Assembly (NCBI RefSeq): GCF_000346615.1 | Contig: NZ_ANNU01000048.1 | Coordinates: 1-62,619 of the forward strand | Direction: 5' to 3' | Length of the DNA: 62,619 nt | Origin: Nafulsella turpanensis ZLM-10 | GTDB taxonomy: Bacteria > Bacteroidota > Bacteroidia > Cytophagales > Cyclobacteriaceae | Shown: positions 17,450-26,384 of the stretch, piece by piece | How the letters are laid out: the number at the start of each line of letters is the position of its first letter | How positions within the stretch are numbered: the first letter of the stretch is position 1 | Made by a program: the position numbers and the translations under genes | Notes under the pieces: model-generated | Seen by the model: only the letters and a program-made list of their open reading frames with translations | The model's database searches: none | Told to the model about the DNA's origin: nothing

Positions 17450-17649
17450 CATTTTCAAACTCCCTTTTTACAGACGTTTTACTGCCTGTTCATCACTGTT
17501 ACCCGTCCTGAAGGGAAATAGAAGCGCTGTTTTTTCTGTTTGGGTGTGGCTTCCTTCCGCTGCATTAGTAAATTGCGCTTTCTGCCTGTACTGACAGGTA
17601 ATTTTCGAAAGTATATCAGGAGAAGCCTCATTCGCCTTAGGGAGAAGCC

Positions 17650-20124
17650 ATGTATAAAGTTCGCTCATCAGCCATTCATAAATTCCAGCAAGGGAAGCTT
17701 TCTTTTACAGTAGCCGGAAAGGGAAAAGTAATCATCCTGCTGCTTTGCCTTCTGCTCATATGCTCTCTCGCCCAGGCCCAGATTATTACCGTTAAAGACC
17801 AGCTTACCGGTCAGCCACTGGAGCAGGTAGCGCTGGTAAGCGAAAATCCGGCTGCTTTTGCCACTACTAATAAAGTGGGACAGGCAGATATTTCGGCTTT
17901 TAAGGGTGCGGAAGTAATTCGGGCGCATTTGCTGGGTTATGAGCCGCTCATCCGATCCTATACTTATTTAGCTGAGCACGATACTATTTTACTGGAGCCG
18001 GCAGATATATCCCTGGAGCAGGTGGTGGTATCGGCCACCCGCTGGAATCAGTCGGCCCGCGAGGTACCCGCCAGAATTAATTCCATTACACCGGCAGAAA
18101 TTGCCCTCCAGCAGCCCCAGACAGCTGCGGACCTCTTAGGGGCTTCGGGAGAAGTGTTTATCCAGAAGAGCCAGCTGGGTGGTGGCAGTCCAGTTATCAG
18201 GGGCTTTTCCACTAATCGCTTGTTGTTGACGGTCGACGGGGTGCGCATGAATACCGCCATCTTCCGGAGTGGTAATTTGCAGAATGTAATTTCGCTCGAC
18301 CCTTTTGCCATTGAAAGTGCCGAAGTGCTTTTTGGTCCCGGTTCGGTGATGTATGGCAGCGATGCCATCGGGGGCGTCATGAGCTTTCAAACACTTACCC
18401 CCCGGTTTTCGCTTAGCGATGATTTACTAATATCCGGTAATGCGACAGCTCGTTTCTCTTCTGCCAGTAATGAACTAACCGGCCATTTCGATGTAAATGT
18501 AGGCTGGCAGAAGTGGGCCTTTATCAGCAGCTTTACCTTTACCGATTACGACGACTTACTCATGGGCAGCCATGGACCGGACGAGTACCTGCGCCCCTTT
18601 TTTGTGCAGCGGATAGAGGGAGAAGATGTGCTGGTGACCAACGAAAACCCCCGGCTGCAGCGCCCGACCGGCTATTCGCAGGCCAACCTTATGCAAAAGG
18701 TGCGCTTCCAGCCAAATGAGGCATGGGAGCTGCAATATGGCTTCCATTACTCTGCTACCAGTGATTTCCCGCGCTACGACCGCCACATCCGCCTGCACGA
18801 CGGGCTTCCTCGAAGTGCTGAATGGTATTACGGTCCGCAGGTATGGATGATGAACCTGCTGGAAGTTTCTCATGAGCAGGGAAGCAGCTTTTACGATGAG
18901 TTAAGTCTCCGGCTGGCTCACCAGTTTTTCGAAGAGAGCCGCATTGACCGTGACTTTAATGAGGTGGAACGAAGAAGCAGGGTAGAAGAAGTAAATGCCT
19001 ACTCTGCCAATCTCGATTTCCTGAAAGGAATAGGAGAGCGCCACCAGCTTTTTTATGGATTGGAAGCTGTTTATGATGATGTGCATTCTATCGGAACTGA
19101 CGAAGATATCTCGACAGGGGTCGTAGTGGCGGGGCCGTCGCGCTATCCGGAGTCTTCCTGGGCTTCTTATGGTGCCTACCTGACGTACCAGTATGAGGTG
19201 TCGGAAGATTTATTGCTGCAGACAGGGGCTCGCTACAACCACTTTAAGCTGGATGCCGTTTTCGATACCCGCTTTTACCCATTCCCCTTCGAAACAGCTA
19301 ATATTAATAATGGAGCCCTCACCGGCAGCCAGGGCTTTGTATATAACCCAACGGCAACGCTTTCGCTCAATGCCAATATTTCCACCGGTTTCCGCTCGCC
19401 TAATGTCGATGATGTAGGGAAGGTGTTTGACTCCGAGCCAGGCTCTGTGGTGGTGCCGAACCCGAACCTTGGGGCAGAGTATGCATGGAATGCTGAAGTA
19501 GGGGCCGCCAAAGTATGGGGAAATGTGGCGAAGCTGGATGCCACCGCATACTATACCATTTTAAATGATGCGCTGGTGCGGCGAAATTTCAGCCTCAACG
19601 GGCAGGATAGCATCGTGTATGATGGAGAATTAAGCCAGGTGCAGGCCGTGCAGAATGCCGCTGTGGCAAGGGTATATGGTGTACAGGCGGGAGTTGAGCT
19701 AAACCTGCCCGGCCACTTTGGCTTTAGCTCGCAGCTGAGCTACCAGAAGGGTGAAGAAGAGCTGGATGATGGGAGCACCAGCCCATCCCGCCATGCCGCG
19801 CCCCTTTTTGGCGTATCACACTTCACCTTTAAAACTGAACCACTCACGCTCGACCTGTATGCCCTGTACAGCGGCGAAAAGAGTTTTGAGGAACTGCCGC
19901 TGGAAGAGCAGGGGAAAGATTACATTTATGCAATAGACGATAATGGCAATCCTTATTCCCCGGCCTGGTATACCCTCAATTTTAAAGTCTTGTATCTATT
20001 AAATGAGCAGTTTACCCTTGGTGCCGGAGTCGAAAACCTGACCGACCAGCGTTACCGTCCCTACAGCTCGGGCATAGTGGCGCCGGGCCGCAACTTCATT
20101 TTCTCCCTCAGTCTCCACTTTTGA
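17650..20124 (+). CDS. TonB-dependent outer-membrane receptor
   Basis: An 824-residue TonB receptor: a long n-region before the signal core (VIILLLCLLLICSLAQAQ, residues ~27-44), a CarboxypepD_reg-like domain (about 45-115), the plug (about 125-245: VVVSATRWNQSAREVPARI, SPVIRGFSTNRLLLTVDGVR, ESAEVLFGPGSVMYGSDAIGG) and a 22-strand-type barrel ending in aromatic Phe (FSLSLHF). The plug text is closest to siderophore/heme-type receptors rather than SusC. It lies before gluconokinase, but 106 bases apart, so a sugar-acid substrate is only a guess. Starting at a later Met would remove the signal peptide. Confidence 0.9.
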   Translation: MYKVRSSAIHKFQQGKLSFTVAGKGKVIILLLCLLLICSLAQAQIITVKDQLTGQPLEQVALVSENPAAFATTNKVGQADISAFKGAEVIRAHLLGYEPLIRSYTYLAEHDTILLEPADISLEQVVVSATRWNQSAREVPARINSITPAEIALQQPQTAADLLGASGEVFIQKSQLGGGSPVIRGFSTNRLLLTVDGVRMNTAIFRSGNLQNVISLDPFAIESAEVLFGPGSVMYGSDAIGGVMSFQTLTPRFSLSDDLLISGNATARFSSASNELTGHFDVNVGWQKWAFISSFTFTDYDDLLMGSHGPDEYLRPFFVQRIEGEDVLVTNENPRLQRPTGYSQANLMQKVRFQPNEAWELQYGFHYSATSDFPRYDRHIRLHDGLPRSAEWYYGPQVWMMNLLEVSHEQGSSFYDELSLRLAHQFFEESRIDRDFNEVERRSRVEEVNAYSANLDFLKGIGERHQLFYGLEAVYDDVHSIGTDEDISTGVVVAGPSRYPESSWASYGAYLTYQYEVSEDLLLQTGARYNHFKLDAVFDTRFYPFPFETANINNGALTGSQGFVYNPTATLSLNANISTGFRSPNVDDVGKVFDSEPGSVVVPNPNLGAEYAWNAEVGAAKVWGNVAKLDATAYYTILNDALVRRNFSLNGQDSIVYDGELSQVQAVQNAAVARVYGVQAGVELNLPGHFGFSSQLSYQKGEEELDDGSTSPSRHAAPLFGVSHFTFKTEPLTLDLYALYSGEKSFEELPLEEQGKDYIYAIDDNGNPYSPAWYTLNFKVLYLLNEQFTLGAGVENLTDQRYRPYSSGIVAPGRNFIFSLSLHF

Positions 20125-20230
20125 GGTTATCCCTCCGTGCCGGTACTGGGATGCCTGTTGATAAAATAATTTTTCATTCGGCTTTTGGTGTGTTTTCTAA
20201 CTCTTTCCGGTTTTATGCATTTAGTATACT

Positions 20231-21730
20231 ATGGAGTATATCATCGGATTGGACATAGGAACGACCAGTACAAAAGCCATTGCCTTTGATGTAGCAGGTA
20301 AGCTGTTGGTCGAAAACCAGGTTGGCTATCCCATTCTTACCCCTCAGCCGGACTTTTGCGAGCAGGACCCGGACGTGATTTTCAATGCCGTCTTACAGGG
20401 TATCCGCTTCATTACTCAAAAGCTAAATAGCAAAGAATATGAATTGCTGGGGGTGAGCTTCAGCAGCGCCATGCACAGCCTTATTGCCATGGATAAGGAG
20501 GGGAAGGCGCTCACCCACAGCATAACATGGGCCGATACCCGGAGTAAAAATATTGCGGAAGCGCTTCGAGGTACGCCGCTGGGGCACGAGATCTATATGA
20601 AAACCGGTACGCCCATTCACCCGATGTCGCCCCTCTGCAAGCTGGCCTGGCTTAAAAAGCACCAGCCGGATGTTTTTGCCGGAAGCGAGCGCTTTATCTC
20701 CATCAAAGAATATGTTTTGTACCGGCTGTTCGGGCAGTATGTTGTTGATTATTCCATTGCTTCGGCCACAGGCTTGTTCGATATCCATCGGCTGGACTGG
20801 TGCCCCCAGGCGCTGGAAGTGGCGGGAGTTACCGCCAAACAATTAAGTGCACTCGTTCCGCCTACCCACCAGCTCAAAGGTTTACCCGATGCTCATGCGG
20901 TGGTAATGGGCGTAGATGCGCAGGTGCCCTTTATTGTAGGAGCGAGCGATGGCTGCCTGGCGAATGTTGGGGCCAATGCCATTTTGCCGGGCAATGCAGC
21001 GGTTACTATCGGCACCAGCGGTGCCATACGGGTAATGGCGCAGGAGCCACTCAGCGATTCCGGGGAAAGGCTGTTTAGTTATGTGCTGAACAGTAAGCAT
21101 TTTATTTTAGGAGGGGCCGTAAACAGCGGCGGTATAATATTACGCTGGTTCAGGGACAATTTTGCCAGCCAGGAAATGCAGCAGGCCATGGAGCAAAATG
21201 CCGACCCTTATGAATTACTGCTTAAAAAGGCTGCTGATATACCTGCAGGGGCCGAAGGGCTGGTGTTCCTTCCCTACCTTTTAGGCGAACGCGCACCTTA
21301 CTGGAATGCAGATGCCCGGGGAATGTTTTTTGGAGTCGACATTCGCCATACCCGTAACCATTTTACGCGTGCGGTAATGGAGGGGATAATCTATGGCCTT
21401 TGTAGTGTGGGCAAAGCGCTGGAGGAAACGGCCGGCCCTATTAATGTTATTTATGCGAATGGCGGCTTTGCCCGTTCGGAGCAATGGGTGCAAATGCTGG
21501 CCGATATTTTCAATAAAAAGGTGCGGGTAAGTGAAAGCCACGAAACAACGGCCCTTGGTGCTGCAGTAGTGGGGCTCGAATCTCTGGGTATTTTACAATC
21601 AGTAGAGGAGGTGGCAAATTTTGTTCCCACCATAAAAGAATATATACCCGACCCCGAAAAGCAGGCAGTATACCAGCAACGCTTCGCTACCTTCGAAAGG
21701 CTTTACCAGAAGCTGAAAGACGAGTTTTAA
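20231..21730 (+). CDS. gntK: gluconokinase, FGGY family
   Basis: A 499-residue FGGY carbohydrate kinase phosphorylating gluconate to 6-phosphogluconate. The N-terminal phosphate-binding loop is GLDIGTTSTKAIAFD; WADTRS and the TGTPIHPMSPLCKLAW block are typical of gluconokinases in this family; the second-domain ATP site includes TIGTSGAIRV, and the FGGY-like region reads NGGFARSEQWVQMLADIFN. The gene for 6-phosphogluconate dehydrogenase follows on the same strand, so together they feed gluconate into the pentose phosphate pathway. The N-terminal loop excludes the unrelated GntK/AAA type. Confidence 0.9.
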   Translation: MEYIIGLDIGTTSTKAIAFDVAGKLLVENQVGYPILTPQPDFCEQDPDVIFNAVLQGIRFITQKLNSKEYELLGVSFSSAMHSLIAMDKEGKALTHSITWADTRSKNIAEALRGTPLGHEIYMKTGTPIHPMSPLCKLAWLKKHQPDVFAGSERFISIKEYVLYRLFGQYVVDYSIASATGLFDIHRLDWCPQALEVAGVTAKQLSALVPPTHQLKGLPDAHAVVMGVDAQVPFIVGASDGCLANVGANAILPGNAAVTIGTSGAIRVMAQEPLSDSGERLFSYVLNSKHFILGGAVNSGGIILRWFRDNFASQEMQQAMEQNADPYELLLKKAADIPAGAEGLVFLPYLLGERAPYWNADARGMFFGVDIRHTRNHFTRAVMEGIIYGLCSVGKALEETAGPINVIYANGGFARSEQWVQMLADIFNKKVRVSESHETTALGAAVVGLESLGILQSVEEVANFVPTIKEYIPDPEKQAVYQQRFATFERLYQKLKDEF

Positions 21731-21874
21731 TCAAAGCAGCCATTTTAAATGAAAAATAATTTAAACCTAATTTATTCAGGGAGTTATATATAAAAAGGCA
21801 CCGGGGCGAGCATAAATTTTGGTTGTACACAGTGCCGGCAGAAAAGATACTGACAGTTTAAAAATAGAAGTGGT

Positions 21875-22771
21875 ATGGATATAGGATTAGTAGGACTTGG
21901 AAAAATGGGCTACAACCTGGCCCTGAACCTGAAGAACCATCAGCATAAGGTAGCAGCCTTTGATATTGCCCGCGAAAATGTTGATAAAATTTCCAAAGAA
22001 GGCATTGAAGGAGCCTATTCCCTCGAGGAGCTGTGCAGCAAACTCAGCGGCCGGAAAGTAATTTGGGTAATGGTGCCTTCCGGCTCGCCGGTCGACCAGG
22101 TAATTGCCGAGCTGAAGCCCTTCCTGAATCAGCACGATATTATTATCGATGGTGGTAATTCCAATTATAAAGACTCTGTTGCTCGTCATAAAATGCTAAA
22201 GGAGGAGGGTATTGACTTCCTGGATTGCGGCACAAGCGGCGGCTTAACCGGGGCGCTTAATGGTGCCTGTACCATGATAGGCGGCGATAAAGAGGTATTC
22301 GAGTATTGCGAGCCTGTTTTTAAAGATGTATCTATTGAAAAAGGCTATCTGTATACCGGGCAGGCCGGAAGCGGCCATTATGTAAAGATGGTACACAATG
22401 GCATTGAGTATGGCATGATGCAGGCCATTGCCGAAGGCTTTGAGGTACTAAATAAAAGCGAGTACGATATCGACTATAAAGAAGTGGCCCGGGTGTGGAA
22501 CCATGGATCCGTGGTGCGTAGCTGGCTGATGGAGCTGACCGAAAGCGCCTTCCGCAAAGATGAGCAGCTGGAGAGCATCCGTGGCGTAATGCACTCTTCC
22601 GGAGAAGGAAAATGGACCATCGAAACCGCTCTTGATTTGGGTGTGCCTACCCCTGTTATCGCCCTTTCGCAAATGATGCGCTACCGCTCTCAGGAGAACG
22701 ATACCTTCTCCGGAAAAGTAGTGGCGGCTCTCCGTAATGAGTTCGGTGGCCACAAAGTGGAAAAAAAGTAA
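21875..22771 (+). CDS. gnd: 6-phosphogluconate dehydrogenase, decarboxylating (short form)
   Basis: A 298-residue enzyme converting 6-phosphogluconate to ribulose 5-phosphate and CO2 with reduction of NAD(P)+. The nucleotide fold begins GLVGLGKMGYNLALNL; the substrate motif is DCGTSGGLTGALNGA and the catalytic Lys lies in GHYVKMVHNGIEYG. The length fits the short, YqeC/GndA-like form rather than the ~470-residue E. coli form. It follows gluconokinase by 144 bases. No riboswitch or strong promoter is seen in the gap. Confidence 0.92.
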   Translation: MDIGLVGLGKMGYNLALNLKNHQHKVAAFDIARENVDKISKEGIEGAYSLEELCSKLSGRKVIWVMVPSGSPVDQVIAELKPFLNQHDIIIDGGNSNYKDSVARHKMLKEEGIDFLDCGTSGGLTGALNGACTMIGGDKEVFEYCEPVFKDVSIEKGYLYTGQAGSGHYVKMVHNGIEYGMMQAIAEGFEVLNKSEYDIDYKEVARVWNHGSVVRSWLMELTESAFRKDEQLESIRGVMHSSGEGKWTIETALDLGVPTPVIALSQMMRYRSQENDTFSGKVVAALRNEFGGHKVEKK

Positions 22772-23019
22772 GACTACTTTCTGTTTAAATAAAGGCTGCA
22801 GTCTTGTCCTTCATTCAGAAAATCGTTCTGGAATCAAAAGGCCATGGCAGTCTTTATCTTTTTTCTATGTCCTGAATCCGGATTACTCCCTCTTGCAGCG
22901 AGAGAATTAATTCCTTCGCAACCATCACTCCACCCGCAGACCTCTCAGGCCGTCGGCCCTTCCCATCTGCCGAATGTCAATTTATTAAGGTTTGAATGGC
23001 TTTAAGCCGCAGACTTTAG

Positions 23020-23027
23020 TAGCTTTA
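23020..23027 (+). promoter_or_regulatory. candidate -7 box of the psp-polyamine operon
   Basis: TAGCTTTA (one mismatch to TAnnTTTG) 35 bases before the first ATG of the operon. No TTTG stands at the ideal 19-base distance, so this is tentative. Confidence 0.3.
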
Positions 23028-23061
23028 GCACTTTCATCAGTCCAACACGAAATCAATCATT

Positions 23062-23457
23062 ATGGATGCATATTATTCTAAAGTGCGGGAGTATCTACTC
23101 GATTTAAATATCTCTATTATCCGGGAACTGCCCGATGAGAACATGATGGTGGTAGACCAGGAAGAGGCAGGTATCAGAAATATGGTGCTGGTCATCACAG
23201 ACCCTATCCTTATTATGGAACAGGCCATATTTGAAGTAAAGGAACCATCTGTCCGCCTGTTCGAATCTCTCCTGAAGAAGAACCGGGACATTGTGCATGG
23301 CGCCTTTGCGCTGGATGATTCAGGAAAAAAGGTTATCTTTAGAGATACACTGCAACTGGAGAACCTGGACCTGAATGAACTCGACGGCTCCTTTAAGTCG
23401 TTGGAGTTGCTGTTGAACGAATACTCCGAGCAGTTACTGGAATTTCCAAAAAGTTAA
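23062..23457 (+). CDS. YbjN/CesT-type chaperone-fold protein
   Basis: A 131-residue protein resembling the YbjN / type III chaperone (CesT/Tir) fold: alternating helix and beta hairpin text such as LDLNISIIRELPDENMMVV, NMVLVITDPILIMEQAI, SVRLFESLLKKNRDIVHGAFALDD and KKVIFRDTLQLENLD. In related phage-shock loci a protein of this kind sits next to PspA and probably binds it. It is the first gene of a seven-gene run, 11 bases before pspA. It contains no membrane segment. Confidence 0.75.
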   Translation: MDAYYSKVREYLLDLNISIIRELPDENMMVVDQEEAGIRNMVLVITDPILIMEQAIFEVKEPSVRLFESLLKKNRDIVHGAFALDDSGKKVIFRDTLQLENLDLNELDGSFKSLELLLNEYSEQLLEFPKS

Positions 23458-23468
23458 AAAGCAAAAAT

Positions 23469-24179
23469 ATGGGAATATTTTCAAGATTATTTAAGGTAGG
23501 ACAGTCAGAAGCAAATGCTGCTATCGACAGGCTGGAAGACCCGATAAAATTAACAGAACAGGGTATTAAAGACCTGAAGGCTGACCTCAACAGGAGCCTC
23601 GAAGCTTTGGCTGAGGTAAAGGCAATGGCGATTAGGGCCAATAACGACATGGCCAAATACAGGAACCAGGCTGCTGATTATGAGCAAAAGGCCATTCGCC
23701 TGCTACAGAAAGCCGAAAAGGGAGAGATAGAAGCAGCCGAGGCAGACAGGCTGGCCAATGAGGCCCTGCAGAGAAAAGCCGAAAGCGAAGAAAGCTATAA
23801 TCGCTCTGTAAAGGAAAAGGAGCAGTTCGACCGTTCGGTGAGCCAGATAGAAGTGAAAACAAGGCAGCTGCGGAGCACCATCAGCACTTATGAAAATGAG
23901 CTGAAGACCCTGAAAGCCCGCGACCGTGTGAATAAAGCCACAACGAACCTAAATAAGCAACTGGCACAGGTAGATACCTCCGGTACTATAAGCATGCTGG
24001 AGCGTATGAAAGAAAAAGTCGATCGCGACGAGGCACTTTCCGAGTCTTATGCATCTATTGCCAATGAAGCTAAAAGTGTGGATGATGAAATAGATGCTGC
24101 CCTGGCGCCAGACAAAAGCACCCAGTCCGATGCCCTGGCGGCACTGAAGGCGAAAATGGCACAGGATAAAAACAGTTGA
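23469..24179 (+). CDS. pspA: PspA/IM30 (ESCRT-III-like) membrane-stress protein
   Basis: A 236-residue PspA/IM30 protein. The start MGIFSRLFKVGQSEANAAIDRLEDP is the typical amphipathic helix plus helix 1; the rest is a long coiled coil (NNDMAKYRNQAADYEQKA, KEQFDRSVSQIEVKT) ending in shorter helices. Such proteins polymerise on damaged inner membrane and limit ion leakage. It lies second in an operon that also contains DUF4178, DUF350 and two polyamine-synthesis enzymes, so the response here probably includes polyamine production. Confidence 0.93.
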   Translation: MGIFSRLFKVGQSEANAAIDRLEDPIKLTEQGIKDLKADLNRSLEALAEVKAMAIRANNDMAKYRNQAADYEQKAIRLLQKAEKGEIEAAEADRLANEALQRKAESEESYNRSVKEKEQFDRSVSQIEVKTRQLRSTISTYENELKTLKARDRVNKATTNLNKQLAQVDTSGTISMLERMKEKVDRDEALSESYASIANEAKSVDDEIDAALAPDKSTQSDALAALKAKMAQDKNS

Positions 24180-24182
24180 TCC

Positions 24183-24737
24183 ATGGGTTTTCTGGATGGA
24201 TTATTCGGCAAAAAGAGGAGAAAGGAAGAGGAGGTAGATCCGCTCAACATTAGCCTTTTAAAACTGCAGAAAGGGTACATACTCGATTACGACCTGGCTT
24301 CGTGGGAGGTACAGGAAGTATATAATTACGACTGGGGCGATAACTTCTTCAGCCGTGAGTATAAGATTTCCAACGGTAAGGATGTGCGCTACCTGCATAT
24401 AGAAGATGATGACGAGCTGGAGCTGGTGCTGTCGGAAAAAGTGCGACCAGCCACTATCGACCCTGATTTACCTGATTATATTGGTAAGCATGGGCACCCT
24501 CCCAAAAAGATTCATTATAAGGGTACTCATTATTATTTCGAAAGTGAGAGCCCGGGCTATTTTAATGAAGAGGGTAAGGAAGATCAATGGGTGGAGCATA
24601 TATCCTGGACTTACTATGATGAAGACGAAAAGTACACCCTTGGGATTGAGCAGTGGGGAGAGCGGGAGTTCGAAGCTTCTGTGGGGAAGATTCTGAAAGA
24701 GTTTGAGATTAGTAATATTATTCCTGCCGGTAAGTAA
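24183..24737 (+). CDS. DUF4178 protein
   Basis: A 184-residue DUF4178 protein, starting three bases after pspA. After a basic tail (MGFLDGLFGKKRRKEEE) the domain reads LLKLQKGYILDYDLASWEVQEVYNYDWG, YKISNGKDVRYLHIEDDDE, KIHYKGTHYYFESESPGYF and EHISWTYYDEDEKYTLGIEQWGEREFEASVG, rich in aromatic and acidic residues. The domain recurs near PspA, DUF350 and polyamine genes in other bacteria as far as I remember, but has no known biochemical role. No signal peptide, so cytoplasmic. Confidence 0.85.
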   Translation: MGFLDGLFGKKRRKEEEVDPLNISLLKLQKGYILDYDLASWEVQEVYNYDWGDNFFSREYKISNGKDVRYLHIEDDDELELVLSEKVRPATIDPDLPDYIGKHGHPPKKIHYKGTHYYFESESPGYFNEEGKEDQWVEHISWTYYDEDEKYTLGIEQWGEREFEASVGKILKEFEISNIIPAGK

Positions 24738-24743
24738 GTAATC

Positions 24744-25466
24744 ATGATTCGAAAATTATTTCTGTACACACTCCTTGCTTTCATATTAAGCTCCTGTGGC
24801 AATGGTTTTGAAGAAAGCCCACTGGATAATATCGTTAGAGAGCTCTCAGGTGTGCCGGCTTATTCCGTTATTTTATATGATATGAATGTGGAAGGAACTG
24901 TCTTTGAAGACTACTTTCACCAGTACCAGATTGTAAAACTCAACAAAAACGGAGAAGCTGAAAAAACACTAACCGACTGGGTGCAGGTGCCGGAGAGGGT
25001 GTTCGAACAGCATATCGACCATGTTGGAATGGAAATTATCAGCAAGGGCGAAGAAGGTGAGGTGAGTAAGGTGGCGGCTCCTCCGGGCTACAGCAATTTT
25101 GTGGGTAATCCGCAGTACGGGCAGTGGGTACAGAGTGGAGGCAGCTCTTTCTGGCAGTTCTACGGGCAGTATATGTTCCTGAACTCGCTCTTTAACCTGG
25201 CTACTTTCCCTGCCCGCAGGGCCTATTACGACACCTACCGGAGAGACTATTACGGCAGAAGGCCTTACTACGGACCGGTGAGCACAGCAGGTAGCAGGAT
25301 GTTCGGAACCGGCAGTCGCTATACCAGCCAGACCAATGCCGGCAGTAACTGGAACAGCAAAAGCAGCTCCTTTAAGAGCAGGGTGCGCAATAGTGTTACC
25401 CGCTCCGGCAGCCGTTACAACAGCTCCGGCAGTATGCGTTCGCGCGGGGGTGGCTTCGGAAAATAA
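24744..25466 (+). CDS. lipoprotein with basic Arg/Ser/Gly/Tyr-rich tail
   Basis: A 240-residue lipoprotein: LLAFILSSCGNG gives a lipobox with Cys18. Residues ~30-115 form a compact domain (SVILYDMNVEGTVFEDYFHQY, KTLTDWVQVPERVFEQH). From ~125 on it becomes aromatic and then strongly basic and low-complexity (RRDYYGRRPYYGP, SRYTSQTNAGSNWNSKSSSF, GSMRSRGGGFGK). Such a tail could bind acidic envelope polymers or nucleic acid. I recognise no family. It starts six bases after the DUF4178 stop and must share the operon. Confidence 0.7.
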   Translation: MIRKLFLYTLLAFILSSCGNGFEESPLDNIVRELSGVPAYSVILYDMNVEGTVFEDYFHQYQIVKLNKNGEAEKTLTDWVQVPERVFEQHIDHVGMEIISKGEEGEVSKVAAPPGYSNFVGNPQYGQWVQSGGSSFWQFYGQYMFLNSLFNLATFPARRAYYDTYRRDYYGRRPYYGPVSTAGSRMFGTGSRYTSQTNAGSNWNSKSSSFKSRVRNSVTRSGSRYNSSGSMRSRGGGFGK

Positions 25467-25523
25467 GCAGCACAGGCTAATGTCTTTCTCTTCTCTCTGA
25501 CCTCAACCATTTAGTAAAAGAAC

Positions 25524-26372
25524 ATGGATTTCCTGGATACCATCATTACCTCCCTTATTTACCTGGCGCTCTGCTTTGTATTATTCGTCATTGGAAAGCT
25601 GGCCTTTCGCCTGTTTCACCGGGATGTAAATGTGCGCGAAGAGCTGGTAGAGCACGATAACCTGGCCTTTGCCATTGCCCATGTAGGTTATTTTATAGGC
25701 ATACTGTTAGCCATTGGCAGTGCTATTGTGGGGCCGTCGCACGGGCTGGTGCAGGACATAATCGATATCAGCATTTATGGTTTACTGGCTATTTTACTGC
25801 TGAACCTTTCGCTGATTATTAATGATAAAGTCATTTTGCGAAGGTTTTCTATTCGGGAGGAGATTTCGGGCAAGCAAAATGTGGCTGTAGGTATCGCAGA
25901 GGCGGGCATTGCGGTGGCAACCGGCCTTATCCTGATGGGAAGTGTATCGGGAGAGGGCGGCTCTATATTAACTGCCCTGGCTTTCTGGGCTATCGGGCAG
26001 GTATTGCTGATTGTTATTGCATTGTTTTATAATGTAATTAACCGCTTCGACCTGCACGATCAGCTAGCCAGTGCCAATGTAGCGATTGGCATCGCTTTTG
26101 GCGGAGCCTTAATTGCCATGGCCAATCTTATCCGCTACGGGCTTTCCGGTGAGTTCGAAACCTGGCAGGAAACCCTGACGGCGGTAGGTATTGAAATAGC
26201 GGCCGGGCTGGTATTTTTACCTGTGGTAAGGCTGGTGGCCGATAAAATGCTGCTGCCGGGCCAGAATTTAACAGATGAACTGGTAAATCAGGAAAAGCCA
26301 AATATTGGGGCTGCTTTTGTAGAGGCTTTTGCCTATGTAGGAGGATCGGTGTTGATTACGTGGAGTATCTAA
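25524..26372 (+). CDS. DUF350 tandem-domain membrane protein
   Basis: A 282-residue inner-membrane protein made of two DUF350 repeats, each with about four helices: repeat 1 residues ~8-135 (EHDNLAFAIAHVGYFIGILLAIGSAI), repeat 2 ~145-280 (ASANVAIGIAFGGALIAMANLI). The paired N..AIA/G..G motifs mark the family. The function is unknown; DUF350 genes recur beside aminopropyltransferases and PspA, which is exactly the setting here: 12 bases before a spermidine-synthase-like gene. The 57-base gap upstream is the largest in the operon but has no terminator. Confidence 0.88.
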   Translation: MDFLDTIITSLIYLALCFVLFVIGKLAFRLFHRDVNVREELVEHDNLAFAIAHVGYFIGILLAIGSAIVGPSHGLVQDIIDISIYGLLAILLLNLSLIINDKVILRRFSIREEISGKQNVAVGIAEAGIAVATGLILMGSVSGEGGSILTALAFWAIGQVLLIVIALFYNVINRFDLHDQLASANVAIGIAFGGALIAMANLIRYGLSGEFETWQETLTAVGIEIAAGLVFLPVVRLVADKMLLPGQNLTDELVNQEKPNIGAAFVEAFAYVGGSVLITWSI

Positions 26373-26384
26373 ATTAGTGTTAGA

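Noticed and set aside
17468-17668. 66-codon minus-strand ORF before the TonB receptor
   Set aside because: Overlaps the receptor start, has no recognisable motif, no start context, and composition like leader DNA. Treated as chance.
22772-23061. Possible small RNA or riboswitch between gnd and the psp operon
   Set aside because: No stable hairpin series or known motif could be made out by eye.
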